Source: Arctopsyche grandis
Taxonomy: Eukaryota > Arthropoda > Insecta > Trichoptera > Hydropsychidae
DNA length: 64,000 nucleotides
Assembly: GCF_051622035.1 (NCBI RefSeq)
Contig: NC_135364.1
Location: 19,495,001-19,559,000 of the forward strand
Direction of reading: 5' to 3'
In this document: positions 36,961 to 49,500 of the stretch, piece by piece
Layout: the number at the start of each line of letters is the position of its first letter
How positions within the stretch are numbered: position 1 is the stretch's first letter
Position numbers and translations under genes: made by a program
The notes under the pieces: model-generated
The model's input: only the letters and a program-made list of their open reading frames with translations
Told to the model about the DNA's origin: nothing
Database searches by the model: none

Positions 36961-37247
36961 TACAAGTCTTAATTTTATATTTCTGTATATATGTAAAAGT
37001 CTTATCGTGTAAAAAACACTCTACTACCAATACATCGTATTGCTTACAAATGCATGCATTTTGTGGCGTGGCGAATGTGTATACCGGCAGAAATATAAGT
37101 TTGAAATGGGTCGGTGACTATTTCGATACTAATAATAAACGTTGCTGATGATTCGGGTACCGACATAGATTCGGAGGATGTCCTGAGTGATTTGTTATGA
37201 TTTCATTTAAGTTTATTTTGTTTTTTATTATGTTATTGTTTGCAATT

Positions 37248-37326
37248 GTTGGTGCAAACGAGATGGCAAGAAGTCCACCTCACAGAGTACAGCGGTCGGA
37301 CTGCTTGCCATCTCGCTTGCACCAAC
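37248..37326. mobile_element. 79-bp hairpin mini-element
   Basis: Arms of 23 bp begin GTTGGTGCAAACGAGATGGC and differ at one position, around a spacer of about 33 bases. The GGTGCAAACGA core is the same as in the ends of the MITEs at 9613 and 12622, so it may be a minimal relative of that family. Confidence 0.6.
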
Positions 37327-37754
37327 GCTATCTGCGTCACAAACACGGGCACCAACGAAAGCCTTTCTAACGCAATTACCGAGTTGGTACGTTTAGATTA
37401 AAAAATATATTGAGATAGAAAACCAATCCTTATAAACGTGGTGAAATAAAAAAAAAACACGCAAATAAACACATAATAGCATGAAAAAAAAATGTGTAAA
37501 AAAAATATATTTTGACTTTTAAAATTCGCTAGATAATTAATTATAAGTATTTTAAAGCAATGAAATATCACAATCGATAGGAAAAACATCTAACTATTGA
37601 TTCCAATACTCATTTTTAACACAGCAATACTAGATTTTGAGTTAAAGACCACAAAAACCAAAAAACTGTAAAAATTACGCATTTTTTTAAACGCTCATAT
37701 TTCGTAAACGAGATCTAATAAACTTCGTGAACTAAAATATCTGTACGCATATCC

Positions 37755-37862
37755 CTTTGAGCAGAGCCACGCAACCCTCACACATTCTCGCTCGCACGCG
37801 TTAGATCTATATGGTGCTATACGCTTCTACGTGTGCCGCGGCACTCACGTTGCGATGCTCTG
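37755..37862. repeat. Small inverted repeat
   Basis: GCAGAGCCACGCAAC and GTTGCGATGCTCTGC face each other about 105 bp apart, with CpG-rich sequence between them. It directly abuts the piggyBac-like MITE at 37863. Confidence 0.45.
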
Positions 37863-38482
37863 CCTTTGAGTGCTAACGTCTTTTCTGTTGAAAGCCCGCC
37901 ACGCTGAAAATTTCGCTAACATTTTCAACTAGAATTATTTAGAAATCCAATAGAAAGCAGGTATAAAAATTGTAGCTAATCCAAACAAAGCCTAGATCAC
38001 TACCGTAGATAACTACCGCCGAGGATTTCGAGTTTTGTAAAGGTGTGTTTAGACTAGCTAATATATCTTGCAACAATATAAAATAAACAGAAGAAGTCTA
38101 TCAATGAATATATTTTTCCAAAACTAGTTCCATGTTCATTGTTGTTAAAATGTAATGCATTTATATTGTAATGCTCACAATATAAATGCCAAGCCAGAAT
38201 CTTAAATACTCAGGAGTTGAGGATTTCCATCGGGAAATTCTGCTATGGATATAAATTCAGAAATTCCGGTATAAACCAATCTTTATAAACGTTGACAAAT
38301 AAATAACACGGATTACACGACCAATTTTTAATGCATTTTTTTTTCAATGTTACCTGGAAAGGCTTTGCGGGTAGTATTCTTTTTTACTTCGTACATGCTC
38401 AAAATACAACGCCTATCGACGTTTTTCAGACCCATAGACTTGTTGGCAAAACGCCGATCGGCGTTGGTCAGCATTCAAAGAG
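37863..38482. mobile_element. piggyBac-like MITE, copy 2 (inverted)
   Basis: It matches 20941-21548 along its length in the opposite orientation. Its ends are CCTTTGAGTGCTAACGTC and the mirror of CTCTTTGAATGCTGACC. It carries the subterminal palindrome AACGCCGATCGGCGTT. TTAA borders are no longer recognisable. No transposase frame. Confidence 0.7.
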
Positions 38483-39520
38483 ATATACGCATCAAACAAA
38501 TAGACTATGCCTATTCAAGCACCCACACAACTTAAACTACATTTCCAATGAATATTGAAAAAAAAATACTAAAATCCGAAATGTCGTTACAATCAGTTGG
38601 GAAATTTATAATTTACTTATTCTATCAACATATTTACGAAATATTAGCAATTTCCTGTTGGCTTTTTGAGGAAAACAACAAAAATTAAAAATGAGTTTTT
38701 AGATGAAATCAAATACCAAACACTTCATATGTTATTATCGACATATTACCGTCGATGATATCATATTTAGCAATGCTTATATCAGCAAGATCCAAAAAAA
38801 GTAATCCAAAATTGATTAGGTTACGCACGAGTACGGCATCAGACGAGCGGCACACTTTTTCGAAAGCACCGCCGCATATTTTAAATAGTTGTTCCACTTT
38901 TCCATTGTCATCGCAACACCCGACGAGACGCCAAATTTTACCATTGATTCTTCAAATCGGTGATAGAATTTGGCGGGTGCAATCTCGACAATTTGCTCTC
39001 GTTGTCGACCCTAATGACAAGTTCAAACGAACCGAACGACAGAAATCGCGTACGTGTAGTCAATGTCCCACATTCGCACAACTGGTATACCTACTAATGT
39101 TATTCTTGACACGGTGAGACAGTTCGACTTTTGCTACTTTGATTTAACTACACACTACATCTGTGCATACTTGAATGATAGCTAAAACGACATACAGAAA
39201 TATGCAATATATAAAAAGTGTATACGCGTCGCCAATTATGAACAATGTCAAATGAAAATGTCATAAAAGTTACAAAATCGATAGAAATTTTCCTTTCACT
39301 ATTCTGCTATGAAAATAAATCGTCCGAAATCAAACGGTGCTCTCTATCTTTCTCTATTCGATACTTTTACTTGCTACTTTTTTATTGTTTTTACTGGAAA
39401 AAACTAGCGAAAATGACATTCCTTGACAGGCACGGCTCGTCCATACGCACTGAAGTACTGCAGTACCTCCAAAAACATTTTCCATGAGCCGCCCCTGTTC
39501 CTTGATTACATCTCGAGCCA
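38483..39520. other. Gene-poor stretch with CpG-richer segment
   Basis: Around 38810-39110 the sequence is less AT-rich, and both strands have short open frames. On the minus strand an ATG at 38911 opens MTMEKWNNYLKYAAVLSKK and stops at 38821. It is too short to call, though it could be a 5' exon of something. No domain was recognised. Confidence 0.3.
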
Positions 39521-39524
39521 TAAT

Positions 39525-39612
39525 TTATTTATTTCAAAACTATACCAGGAAGACCTAACAGACAAACCCAATACCCTTCCTGGCCAATTCGCAAAAATAT
39601 ATTTTAATAAAA
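39525..39612 (-). mobile_element. SINE 3' tail fragment
   Basis: On the minus strand it has TTGGCCAGGAAGGGTATTGG, TTTGTCTGTTAGG, CTTCCTGGTATAG and an AAATAAATAAATTA tail, the hairpin ending seen on the 56-kb SINE. The tRNA-like head is missing, so this is a 5'-truncated insertion. Confidence 0.65.
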
Positions 39613-39670
39613 ATGTTATTAAAAAATATATAAAGTGTGTGTAACTAGGAGCCACCCAAAATATACCTTA

Positions 39671-39785
39671 TACCGGGTTGACACGATACGAGTAACTTGT
39701 AGTAAATGGTAGGATCAACTGTTGCCACGCTGCGAGTAACGTCCAAGTTACCCGTCCAAGCTACTCGCAACATGTCAACCCGGTA
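39671..39785. mobile_element. Short MITE with TA borders
   Basis: The ends are TACCGGGTTGACAC and ATGTCAACCCGGTA, 115 bp apart, with an internal AGTAACTTG/CAAGTTAC inverted pair. TA at both borders fits a Tc1/mariner-type target, but the family is not established. No other copy was recognised in the window. Confidence 0.65.
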
Positions 39786-39857
39786 TTACAAAACTGTATG
39801 ATGCTTGGAAAAAATGAAGATGCCAGCACGTTTGATAGTCGGACTACCAAACGTAGG

Positions 39858-40195
39858 CAGAGAAATGTAATAATAATAGAAAGCTCCTTACGAATAAATA
39901 ATTGTTGTCAATATTACGCGGTATGTCTCTATAAATACGCTACAACGCACGGAATACAATCGGATCAATTTACTTATAAAAATGTGTGCCATGTTGTTTA
40001 TTGTATGTTTTTTAAGGCATAGTGCAATTTTTACCAATGCTTGCCCATCTTGCCAGTAATATAAAAAAACAGAGAAGTTTTTATCGGACATACGTCGACC
40101 ACCAAGCATCAAATACGAGTGATGCTAAAATTATTTAGGATTGTCTGTGGACAATCGTCACTTGACAACAATATGACGAGAAAAGCCACTTTTAA
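39858..40195. mobile_element. MITE, CAGAGAAATGTAAT family, copy 2
   Basis: The left end CAGAGAAATGTAATAATAAT is intact, and the interior is close to that of copies 1271 and 43752. The right inverted repeat is degraded after AAAAGCCACTTTTAAAAGG. A short minus-strand frame in it is antisense noise. Confidence 0.7.
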
Positions 40196-40334
40196 AAGGC
40201 TTTTAAAACTATGGAAATAGTTACAGTTATCAAAATTGTGACAATAAACACAGAGATGGACGTACATTGTATATGTATATATAACATTTGTGAACTTTTA
40301 AGCGAGGGGAGTAAATCTAGACTGAATGTGAAAC

Positions 40335-40680
40335 GAAACGCTCAGAGTTTCATTGGCGACACCCATATTTTTTAAAGTTGCACTTGGCTTTTTTTAAGAT
40401 AGTTTTGTACATGTTAACTAGCAGGCAAAAAATCTATGCTATAGCATCCAGGTCAAAAATCACCCCCTGGAGTGTTTTTGGTGATATTTCATCCTTGAAT
40501 TGACATCGATTTGACAGTGATCAATAACGGTGATTCCCATGTTTGAAGAAATGTAGGAGAAACTTGTCGAAATGATAAAATCGTGCGAATTAATAATGAC
40601 ATGAGAATACACCAATCACAGCTGGATTCTACCTAAGCAAGCCGCGCCGTACGATTCAATGTGTCTGCGCCTTAGCAGTT
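40335..40680. mobile_element. MITE-like repeat, GCGGCACGGGACACGT family
   Basis: It shares AAGTTGCACTTGGCTTTTTT, AATCACCCCCTGGAGTGTTT and GATCAATAACGGTGATTCCC with the 30830 copy in the same orientation. The right end near 40640-40660 is diverged. No coding content. Confidence 0.55.
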
Positions 40681-41329
40681 GCACATATCGCGAAACTATA
40701 AAACCATGTTCAATACAATCTCTATTTTTTTACATTTACAATTTAAAAGTTAGGACTCCTATTGTGCGTGACCTTTCACACATTTGATTTTTTGTTAGAT
40801 ATTGTTGTGAGTGAAAAAAATATAACTTCGACCTTCACGTCCATAGCTTCCGCTGTGTTTCTCCATGTATCTGCATGACATTTTATAACTACACTGACAG
40901 TTAGATGAAAGTGATAAATTCCAGCGAGACGTTAGTCCTATATTTAACATACACGTGCATTTCGACCGACTCGTTTCCTGCACACCCGATCGACCCCCTA
41001 CAACTCTTCACATCACAATTCCTTCGCACATCCAGCTTATCTGTTTGTGCCTTAAGTCAGTTTCATTAATATTGAAATTCAAACGCTGAGACTTGTCATA
41101 GTTACATTGTATGTAGGTCGGAAAATAAAATGCAAGCAAAAAACCCAATTCCACTTAAAAATTAATAATAAAGTGATCATTGTAATTGACAAATTAAATT
41201 ATAAAATATGTTTAGAGATTATCCAACACATGTAATATAACTTAATATATAGAGAATTTTTTACAATGTGTGAAACTGACTGACGTACAAAGAGATAAGA
41301 CGAAGAAAAATATTGCTGAATTTACGATT

Positions 41330-41805
41330 CATCATATATATAATATAATATCGCTAGTCTGTCTGTGTGTCTGTGTGTACCTGCGATATAGCCGTTTCGA
41401 TTCGACGTAAATATGTACGTCACAGCTAAAACACTGCCAAAAAAATGTACGAATATAATAAAAAAAGAAAAAACTTCTATATACATATACTGTTTGCTAC
41501 CAATGTTTCCTCTAGGGAAATAAGTCTCTGAGCATTTAGCGCCATCTATTGAAAATTTATTTAATTTATGAATTAATTTTTCTATTGGGGTTTTATATTG
41601 TTTATATATTAGATATGTAGGTAGATAGGTATATTTTACCATTTTTTTTCATATTAAACAATTAAATATAAATATTATACTAAATATATTTGTATTTAAA
41701 AAAAATTCGACCGCGTGCGGATCAAACACGGGACCGACACATTTCTTTTCATTTTTTTTTTTAATAACTTAATATGCCAACACTCATGCGATTTGTCATC
41801 GGGTA
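41330..41805 (-). repeat. Dispersed repeat with B-box-like motif, copy 2
   Basis: Inverted copy of the 17225 repeat: CCGCGTGCGGATCAAACACG (B-box region on the minus strand), AATTAATTTTTCTATTGGGG, and GTCTGTCTGTGTGTCTGTGT at the other end. It lacks the MITE that interrupts the 17-kb copy. In place of the AGGGAT flank it has AGCGCCATCTATTG. Confidence 0.6.
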
Positions 41806-42779
41806 CAACACTAGTATTCAATAATAAGAATAGTCTTAGATATAATAATAATAAAACACTCGTAAAAAGGTGGTGAAACAGACCCGGACTATTCATCTGA
41901 TTATAATGACGTCACATAGGCTATAATTTCGTCTTTGACTTACAAGCATGGAAAATGCATGTCTGGAATAATGAAAAGTTATCGAAACATTAACAATTGG
42001 ATGAGTACAACCGAGGTTAAAGATATAATAAGCATGTGAACATAGAGTAGAATGAAAGTTAATTAAAATTTTTAAAGAGCTTTTCATCCAGTAGTAGATG
42101 ATGAAATAATGTGTCAACTGGTATAATTAATAAAGTCATAAACTGGTATAATTTCCTTCCGAGCATATTTCTCCTTCCTAAGATAAACTTCTTGTTCTAA
42201 CATAAACTTTCTTTTCCCAACTATCGTTCACAGCTTGCCATGCAATGTATGATTCAAATTCACACCCAACTGAGAAAAACAGTAACTGTACATTAATAAA
42301 ATGAAAATTCGACAATGAAACAATAATATTAAATGAAGAGGCGTTTGCATAATGAGAATTTTTAATAGAAGTCGAATTTAGTATGTATTCAAGAATCGCA
42401 TACCCAAGCAGACATCACAGTAGCGTGAAAGTGATGTGAATTGTAACAATAGCGGCGAGTATACTATGCAATATTTATGCAAATCGTATTATTCAAACAT
42501 TTAATAATAATTAAATAATTCATTGGATGAAATTTCATATACATACGTATTGTATATTGATACAAAAATTCAATAAGTATCTCAAATACAAAATACAACA
42601 TTCGCTTATTTGCACACATGTTCAAGTTTACATAATAATATGTACATATTAAATGTACGTATCGGTAGCCGAATTTCGTTATAGAATAAATCGCTCATTA
42701 TTTATACGTATAATATAATACGTACCGTTGATTATTCAATCGAAATCAAACATGAATGAATATTCAACGCAGACATCGT

Positions 42780-43310
42780 GACATATACTATCGCTCGTTA
42801 GAGGCAACTTTCACGTTTCTATTTCGCGCAATTTGGCAAACGTCATTACGGAAAGCTCGAAGATTCGTTTGGAAATTCGGATCGCAGAAGCTGTGGGAAT
42901 TTTCGCGGCAAAACGAGCGAACTTTTAGGGTACATAAGTTTGGGGATGTTTGTAGTATGAAAGTTTTGGCGGTAAAAGGCGAAAGTTTTGGTGTGAGATT
43001 TGAGGTTATGTGTAATGAGACGAGTGCGTACCAAACTGTCCACGTCCAGATTCATCGTCCGCAGTCCATAGCGGGGGTGGAGGCTCACATGGCGGGCCAG
43101 AGGAGCCCCGCATCCAACGCTCGCGATCTCTCGGAGACTTCGCCCTCACTCACCCCACTCGCCCCAATCGCCCCAATCGCCCCAATCGCCCCAATCGCCC
43201 CACACCTCACAACACACAAAACAACACTCGTCACGACACCACAACATACATCCGACACCAACGTCTGACCGCACGCTCTCTCCCTCCTGTCACACACATA
43301 TTACTCCACT
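42780..43310. promoter_or_regulatory. CpG-rich island with a 9-bp minisatellite
   Basis: About 500 bp richer in G+C and CpG than its surroundings. Plus-strand frame 42756-43268 stays open, and from an internal ATG at 43089 would read MAGQRSPASNARDLSETS and then an Ala-Pro-Ile repeat encoded by GCCCCAATC units (about 43160-43200). No homology was recognised and no clear donor site picks a strand. It may be a promoter with a 5' exon, possibly a distal one for Rgl on the minus strand. The open frame alone does not prove a gene. Confidence 0.35.
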
Positions 43311-43532
43311 CGCTACTCACCAACACCATTCTCTCTTTTTTGGCCGAAACCCACCTATTTGCGACTTCTCGATTTGCAAATTAAATCAAATTTTATTTAC
43401 TTTTTTAGTATATTTTACTATTTGTCATCCAAAAAATATATTACTATCATTTTATGACATATTTAAAAATAATAATAATTTTTATCGTCCATATAAATTA
43501 ATTATTGCTTATAAATAAATAATCCATAAAAC

Positions 43533-43675
43533 GGATTATTGCGCAAATTGCACTCGAGTTCTCGTTAGTACAATATTTTGCGTGGGTACCTTTCGATTGG
43601 TGGAACTTTTGGGTGCCAGATGTTTCGTGATCGAGATTTTAGTGACGTGCGCGAGATCGCTTTTACGGAATAATC
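43533..43675. mobile_element. MITE, GGATTATTGCGCAA family, copy 1
   Basis: The ends are GGATTATTGCGCAAATTGCA and the mirror (ATCGCTTTTACGGAATAATC). The interior has CTCGAGTTCTCG, GTGCCAGATGTTTCGTGATC and GAGATTTTAGTGACGTGC. Relatives are at 44510, 51440, 54180 and 55586. Confidence 0.7.
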
Positions 43676-43751
43676 ACAGATTCAAATAAATATATACAGT
43701 ATGAACTGTACTGTCAGTTATAGATAGAGAAAGTATGTGTACTAGAGATAA

Positions 43752-44104
43752 CAGAGAAATGTAATATTAATAGAAGTGGCTTTACGTGTTCTTTTGTTGT
43801 CAAGTGACATTCTGTCCACGGACAGATCTAAATAATTTTAGCATCAGTCTTATTTGACGCTTGGTGCTCGACGTATGTCCGATAAAAACTTCTCTATTTG
43901 TTTATATTACTCGCAAGATGGGCATCGATTAAAATTGCACAATACATTCAAAAACACACAATAAACAACATGGGATACATTTTTATAAGTAAATTGATCC
44001 GATTGTATTCCGTGCGATGTAACGTATTTATAGAGACGTACCGCGTAAAATTGACAACAATTATTTATTCGTAAGGGCCTCTCTATTCTTATTGCAACTC
44101 TCTG
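43752..44104. mobile_element. MITE, CAGAGAAATGTAAT family, copy 3
   Basis: Both ends are present: CAGAGAAATGTAATATTAAT on the left and the mirror of CAGAGAGTTGCAATAAGAAT on the right. It is inverted relative to copies 1271 and 39858. At 353 bp it is the most complete copy. Confidence 0.75.
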
Positions 44105-44509
44105 GGCGATAAGGTGACAATTTTTTCCAAATTCTAAACCAGGACATTTTTTTCCAAGAACGGATTTCTAAATAATTCATTTATTTAAAATTAAAATTAA
44201 AAAATCATTGACGCATATTTATGAAAAAATTCATTCCTTTCGGATGCTCTTATATTATAACATTCTACACATGACTGGTTAAAATTATACTATGTGATTA
44301 GCAAACATTTTAAGGTTTCAACATTCAATTTTGTTTTATCACTGGACTATATGTATATTGTTCATCAAATTAAAAAATTCTTCGTCAGGTGCATTTGTTC
44401 CTGATAAATGTCAATATTTTTGTAGGAGACATCATTTTCGCCGAAAAATTTGTATATTTATCCTACTATTAGATAAAAAATTGTATTACATAAAAAAAGT
44501 GGGAAAAAG

Positions 44510-44740
44510 GATTATTGCGCAAATTGCGATCGCGTGCACGACAATTGTTGCCACAAAAAATGCGAATACGGAATACCTGGCCCACGAGTTCTCGAGAATT
44601 TGATGGAGTTTTTGGGTGCCAGATGATGCGTGATCGAAATTTTAGTAACATGTATCCCATATTTGAAGAAATATAGGAGACCATCCACGGCGGGGAGCCA
44701 TGCACACGATATGCCATTCATCGCTGTCTTTTCGCCCTTA
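44510..44740. mobile_element. Composite of two MITE fragments
   Basis: 44510-44650 belongs to the GGATTATTGCGCAA family (GATTATTGCGCAAATTGCGA, GGTGCCAGATGATGCGTGAT). Immediately after it, 44650-44740 belongs to the PIF-like family of 17633 (CCCATATTTGAAGAAATATA, ending ATCGCTGTCTTTTCGCCCTT). One element probably landed in the other, deleting its end. Confidence 0.55.
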
Positions 44741-46529
44741 TGCTTCTCCCGACTTTTTTGAAAATCCAAATTTTTTTCTTAAATTATGACTTTTTTTGTT
44801 ACAGAAATTCAAACGCTATTACAAAATAAATGTTAAAAAATTCCCACACCCATTTAGACATCTACATAAATCAAATTATGAGTTTCCGATAAAGAATATA
44901 ATTTTTTTTTATTCAGATTGAAAATTGAATACTTTTTTTTATGTCTATTTGTCAAAAATAAATAAAAATACTGTCTTCATAAATTCGTTTACCTATCCAA
45001 TAATAATTTAATTACCTGAGCCATAATTGTCGTTGTACCTAACCACGTATTGAGTGGTATTAGATCTATGTACATATTATATACACATACTGTATCTGCA
45101 ACCTGAAAATCAAAAACCAATCACCAAGCCTCATCCCCATTTATGGCAGAAACAGAAATCTGTGATACAAATAAAAATGCATCTGATTGTTTTAAAATAT
45201 TATTCATATAAAATTTATCGTAACATACATACATACAAAGTATTTTCATGGTACCGAATCATTATAAAATTGCCACAACATATAATGATCGTAAATTTAA
45301 AATAATAAATTACAATAAAATTAAACATTCAAACTTAAGCAGACAGTAATACCACATTATAATACAAACACATTTAGTCTTTCCTCATATATATGTACAA
45401 ATTGCCTGCTTTCTAACTCATACACAAGTTGGTAATCAAATTACAAAGAAATAAAATAGTCATGTGGCATATAAAATACTAACAAATGAATGGTAAAATA
45501 CAAAATATATTGCAATGAAAAAACTGTTCCTTAGCATTTTAACAGTGGGAAGAAAATGAAATTGAAAAATCTTCAACCAGCGATCTAAAAATAATAAAAC
45601 CAAATCAGAAGATATAACAGGATGAATAAAAGCTTTAATATTATAAATACTATCTTAATAAATATCAAGAAATATTATAAAACTAATGAAATACAGTAAA
45701 ATGACTAGAAGAAATAGCAAAAAATTAAGAAATACACAAAGTTATACGTTTTACGTCAAATCAACCAAAATTAAAATTGCTCAAAACATCATACTTCGAA
45801 AAAGAATAGACAATATCAATTGTGTGGACGTATCTAAGAATAAAATTAATCTTTTATTAATCAGACATTAAATTTTGTATAAAATATTGAGTATTAAATG
45901 AATGAATATGTTATTGCAGGGTTTTAACAGAGCAACTACATATATCAAGAACAATATTAGTTACATAAGAAAATATCAATAAAAACTTGAGTATACATAG
46001 TAATGGATAGGTTTATATAAATATAATGAAACCAAAAGTAAAATAAGTTTAAGATTTACGATTAAAAAAATATAATAATTAAAATTTGCACCCACATAAA
46101 GCACTACCATCACCAAGGTTTCCATTAGTAAATGATATCATTTATTTTCATCTTTCTATATTATGCCTATCAAACTTATGTTAGTATGCTATATATAAAC
46201 TAATTACTCGTTTGATAAAAATATTTATTACTAATTCTTAGAGAAGATAAAACCTAGCAAATGGTATAATTTAATAAACCTCTATAGGTATTATAAAAAT
46301 AATGGACGTTCATATTTATAAATGTCATTATGAATACATATCCCATGCGTAAACAAAACCAAAGATCAAATATGGAATGCAATTTAACGAAAACACTATA
46401 TTCCAAATCACAGTAGATCTAATTTAACCATTCAAAATAAAAAAGCAGCACAATTTTATTACAATCATAACAAAAATAAAACAGATACTTAAGTAGCCAT
46501 AAACAAATATTTACATATTAAACCAGACA
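44741..46529. other. AT-rich region downstream of feo
   Basis: No exon or clear repeat was supported. The feo 3' UTR must lie at the right-hand end. An AATAAA on the minus strand at about 46455-46460 is the first good poly(A) signal after the proposed stop. The frames 45054-45305 and 45686-45871 look random. Confidence 0.45.
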
Positions 46530-49500
46530 TTAAATTATCAATGGTAGATTGGATTTAATTTGTAGCTTGTGGGTTTTTGTCGGATAGTGACTTACATTGG
46601 ATCTGAGGGTGTGCGAACTGTTCGATCTTCTCAATTGACGTGGACCATTCATCACCGATGGTGAAATTACAGATATGCTGTTTTGTCGGCTCAGAAGAAA
46701 CTTGCCGACAGGCCGTGCAGGAGTGGCGAACACATCTATATCTGTTTTGAGATTGCGAACGGGCGTGTTTGCATTGTAACTGTGTTTATTATTGTTGGGT
46801 GTTAGGAATCCAAGATAGTTCGGCGACATGTTTTCCTTCATATCGTTTTTTAGAGCAGCTTTGCCGTCAGGTTTAAATTTCGAAGGTTCAGCTTTGACGG
46901 AACGAGGTCTCAAATTGTGGCCTGGAACTGTGGAACTACGGTATTCTGCGTTCTCATCAATATGTTCCTAAAATACATATAATATGATCAAAAGAAAGGT
47001 TTAAGGATGTTTTTAAGAAAACACGTTAAGACAGGAATACAAAATAAGTAGAAGGAAAAGACAATAGCGAAACACCAACTGTTATCTAGTCTAATAAACA
47101 ACAAATCTAAACATATTGTTATACATACATAATAAGTCATTAGCTGAATAAATATGAACACAACGTAGACACAAAAACCACATCACTTTTAAAATCATCT
47201 AAAATATACCTGAAAATTAGAATACGTGGAAATATTTGGAGATTGGCTCGTCGAAGATTTATTCGGAGTTCTGCTGTTAGATCTACGTGATCGTTTTGTA
47301 CCCTTTTTCTCTTGACTCAATCTACCCACAACCTGAAATCAATTTTCCATTATATTAATGAAAACAGCTCAAATATTTTTTAAGGTTTAAAATATAAAGT
47401 CTAACTAAATGACAATAGTAGTGTGTCATAACTAAGTCAACGAGGAATGACACTACATGCTGTAGAAAGACGATGACTGCACCATTTTATGAATTCAAAT
47501 TCAAAAACCCGAAACTAATAAAAAGTTTCAGTCAAACTTTATAAAAAAGAAGATTTGACCAAAAATAGCATCCACCCTGTGTAATGTACAATTTTCACTA
47601 GATATGAAGTACACGTAATAATGCAATTTCTAACTTTATAAATAATATACATATGCATGTCATAAACTAACAGGTAGTCATCTTACAGATTAACAAAACA
47701 ATAAACGCCAAGAGTTTGAAGTCTGCATAAGTAATACTAAAAGTTTAACCAATTATTGATTATTTAATAATGACTGAATAATTAAAACTGCTTAAAATTA
47801 CCTTCTTCTTCAGCAAATATCCATTGAGAGCTATACTTGGTAATGTTCTCTTTCTTTTAGCCCTATTGGATGATGGTGATGCAGCGGGACTACTAGGCGT
47901 GAATTGCAATCGGCGAACAGACACTTGACTTTTAGCAGGTTGCGGTGAGGGATTGGGACTCAATCGACTAAAAAAAGCAAAATATTTAAGTATCAACTCA
48001 TTCACCCAAAGAAAATGATTTTTTTTTAAATTAAATTATTACCGTTTAACGGCTGTAAGGGTATCTCTGCTAATACCAGGTTGAAGTCGACGGGTCACTG
48101 GAGCTGACCGGGGCGCGGACATGGGCGTCGAAAATGTAGCCTTATTTTTACGAGCTGACAATTGCGTCTGACGTTGCTACAAAACAAATTCAAATTGAGT
48201 AACGAAAGGATAAAAATTTGGGTAGAGAGACTCGTCGATTTTAATTACTTCATTTTTTTTATTCCAATCTTCGTGCATCGTTTGGATAAGATTGTGGCCA
48301 CGGACTGTAAATGGTATTCCGCATCTGGCTTCGAAATCCCGAGCCATCACCTCAAGTTCGGCTTCTATTTTAGGCAACTGAAAATGAAATTGCAGCATGT
48401 TTCAACAGTTGAACAAAACATATTATAAATATATTGATTTAAATAATGAAGTACTTGATTAGAAACAGCTTTACGCTCTCGCTCTTCTATTAATAACTGT
48501 CCACCTCGATTGTGAAATCTTCCAGAATCTTTCGCCTTCTCTTCCAATTCCTTCCATTTGAACCATAAATGTTGGCGTGTTGAATACTTATCAAATATAC
48601 TCCTATTTTTTAATAAAAATGAATAATATAAAATACATTACATATGTACATAAATAAATATGCATTATATATTACATACTTATTATTTTCATAAAATTTC
48701 TTCAAATCATCCAAATAGATTTCGTGGCTAGTCAGTATATCTTCATCGTATTGTTCACGGTAGAAGTCGACGAATTTTTCCTTTTGCAAATCGCTGTAAA
48801 GACATTTATCCCAGATTTCAAGAATTTCTTCGCGAAGTTTAATAATGAACTTTTGAAAGCTTTGCCGTTTCATCTCTTCACATCGTTCTATCTCAGCAAG
48901 AAGCGCAGCCTCAGTTGCACGAGAGTATCCGGGATGTTGATTCAAAAAATCGTCTCGATAATTCTGCGGTTCCTCTAAACGCTCCCACAGCAAAACTAAC
49001 CTTTCTCGTAGCTCCAACACCTAAAAACCACATTCATTAATATATTTATGCTAGAAAGTGCCATTAAATATATTAAATGAATGATTGTTCAATACCTCTG
49101 CCTTTTTCTGCTCGAGATTATCTTCCAAGTTATCACTGAATATCGCCAACAAGGCCATATTTGAATCAGACAAAATGAAGTCATCTCCAGATGAATCCAA
49201 TACCGAACGTTGAAAGGAATCAAACGGCTCCTGTTCCAATTTACCTAAAGATATCAAACAAAAAATTACACAATACGTTCAATTGAATTGTAGCTCAATA
49301 TTCAACAAATGAATATACATATGCTATTACCCAATAAATCTAAAATTTCGTTCTGTTTTTTCCTAAATATTTGTATCCTCTTTTGTCGCTCTTGTTCTTG
49401 TTCGATCAAATACTCTTCGAACTGCAAAACTTCACCTTCAGTAGGCAAAGGGCGGTCAGGTAAAATCCTCTTTTTGCAATTCAAAAAATGACAAAGTCGA

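Noticed and set aside
38821-38911. Small minus-strand frame MTMEKWNNYLKYAAVLSKK
   Set aside because: Thirty codons with no homology or splice support; could be a 5' exon but cannot be shown.
42000-42130. LINE tail near 42.1 kb
   Set aside because: Only about 20 bases resemble the 14.4-kb LINE ending, so it is too short to annotate as a separate feature.
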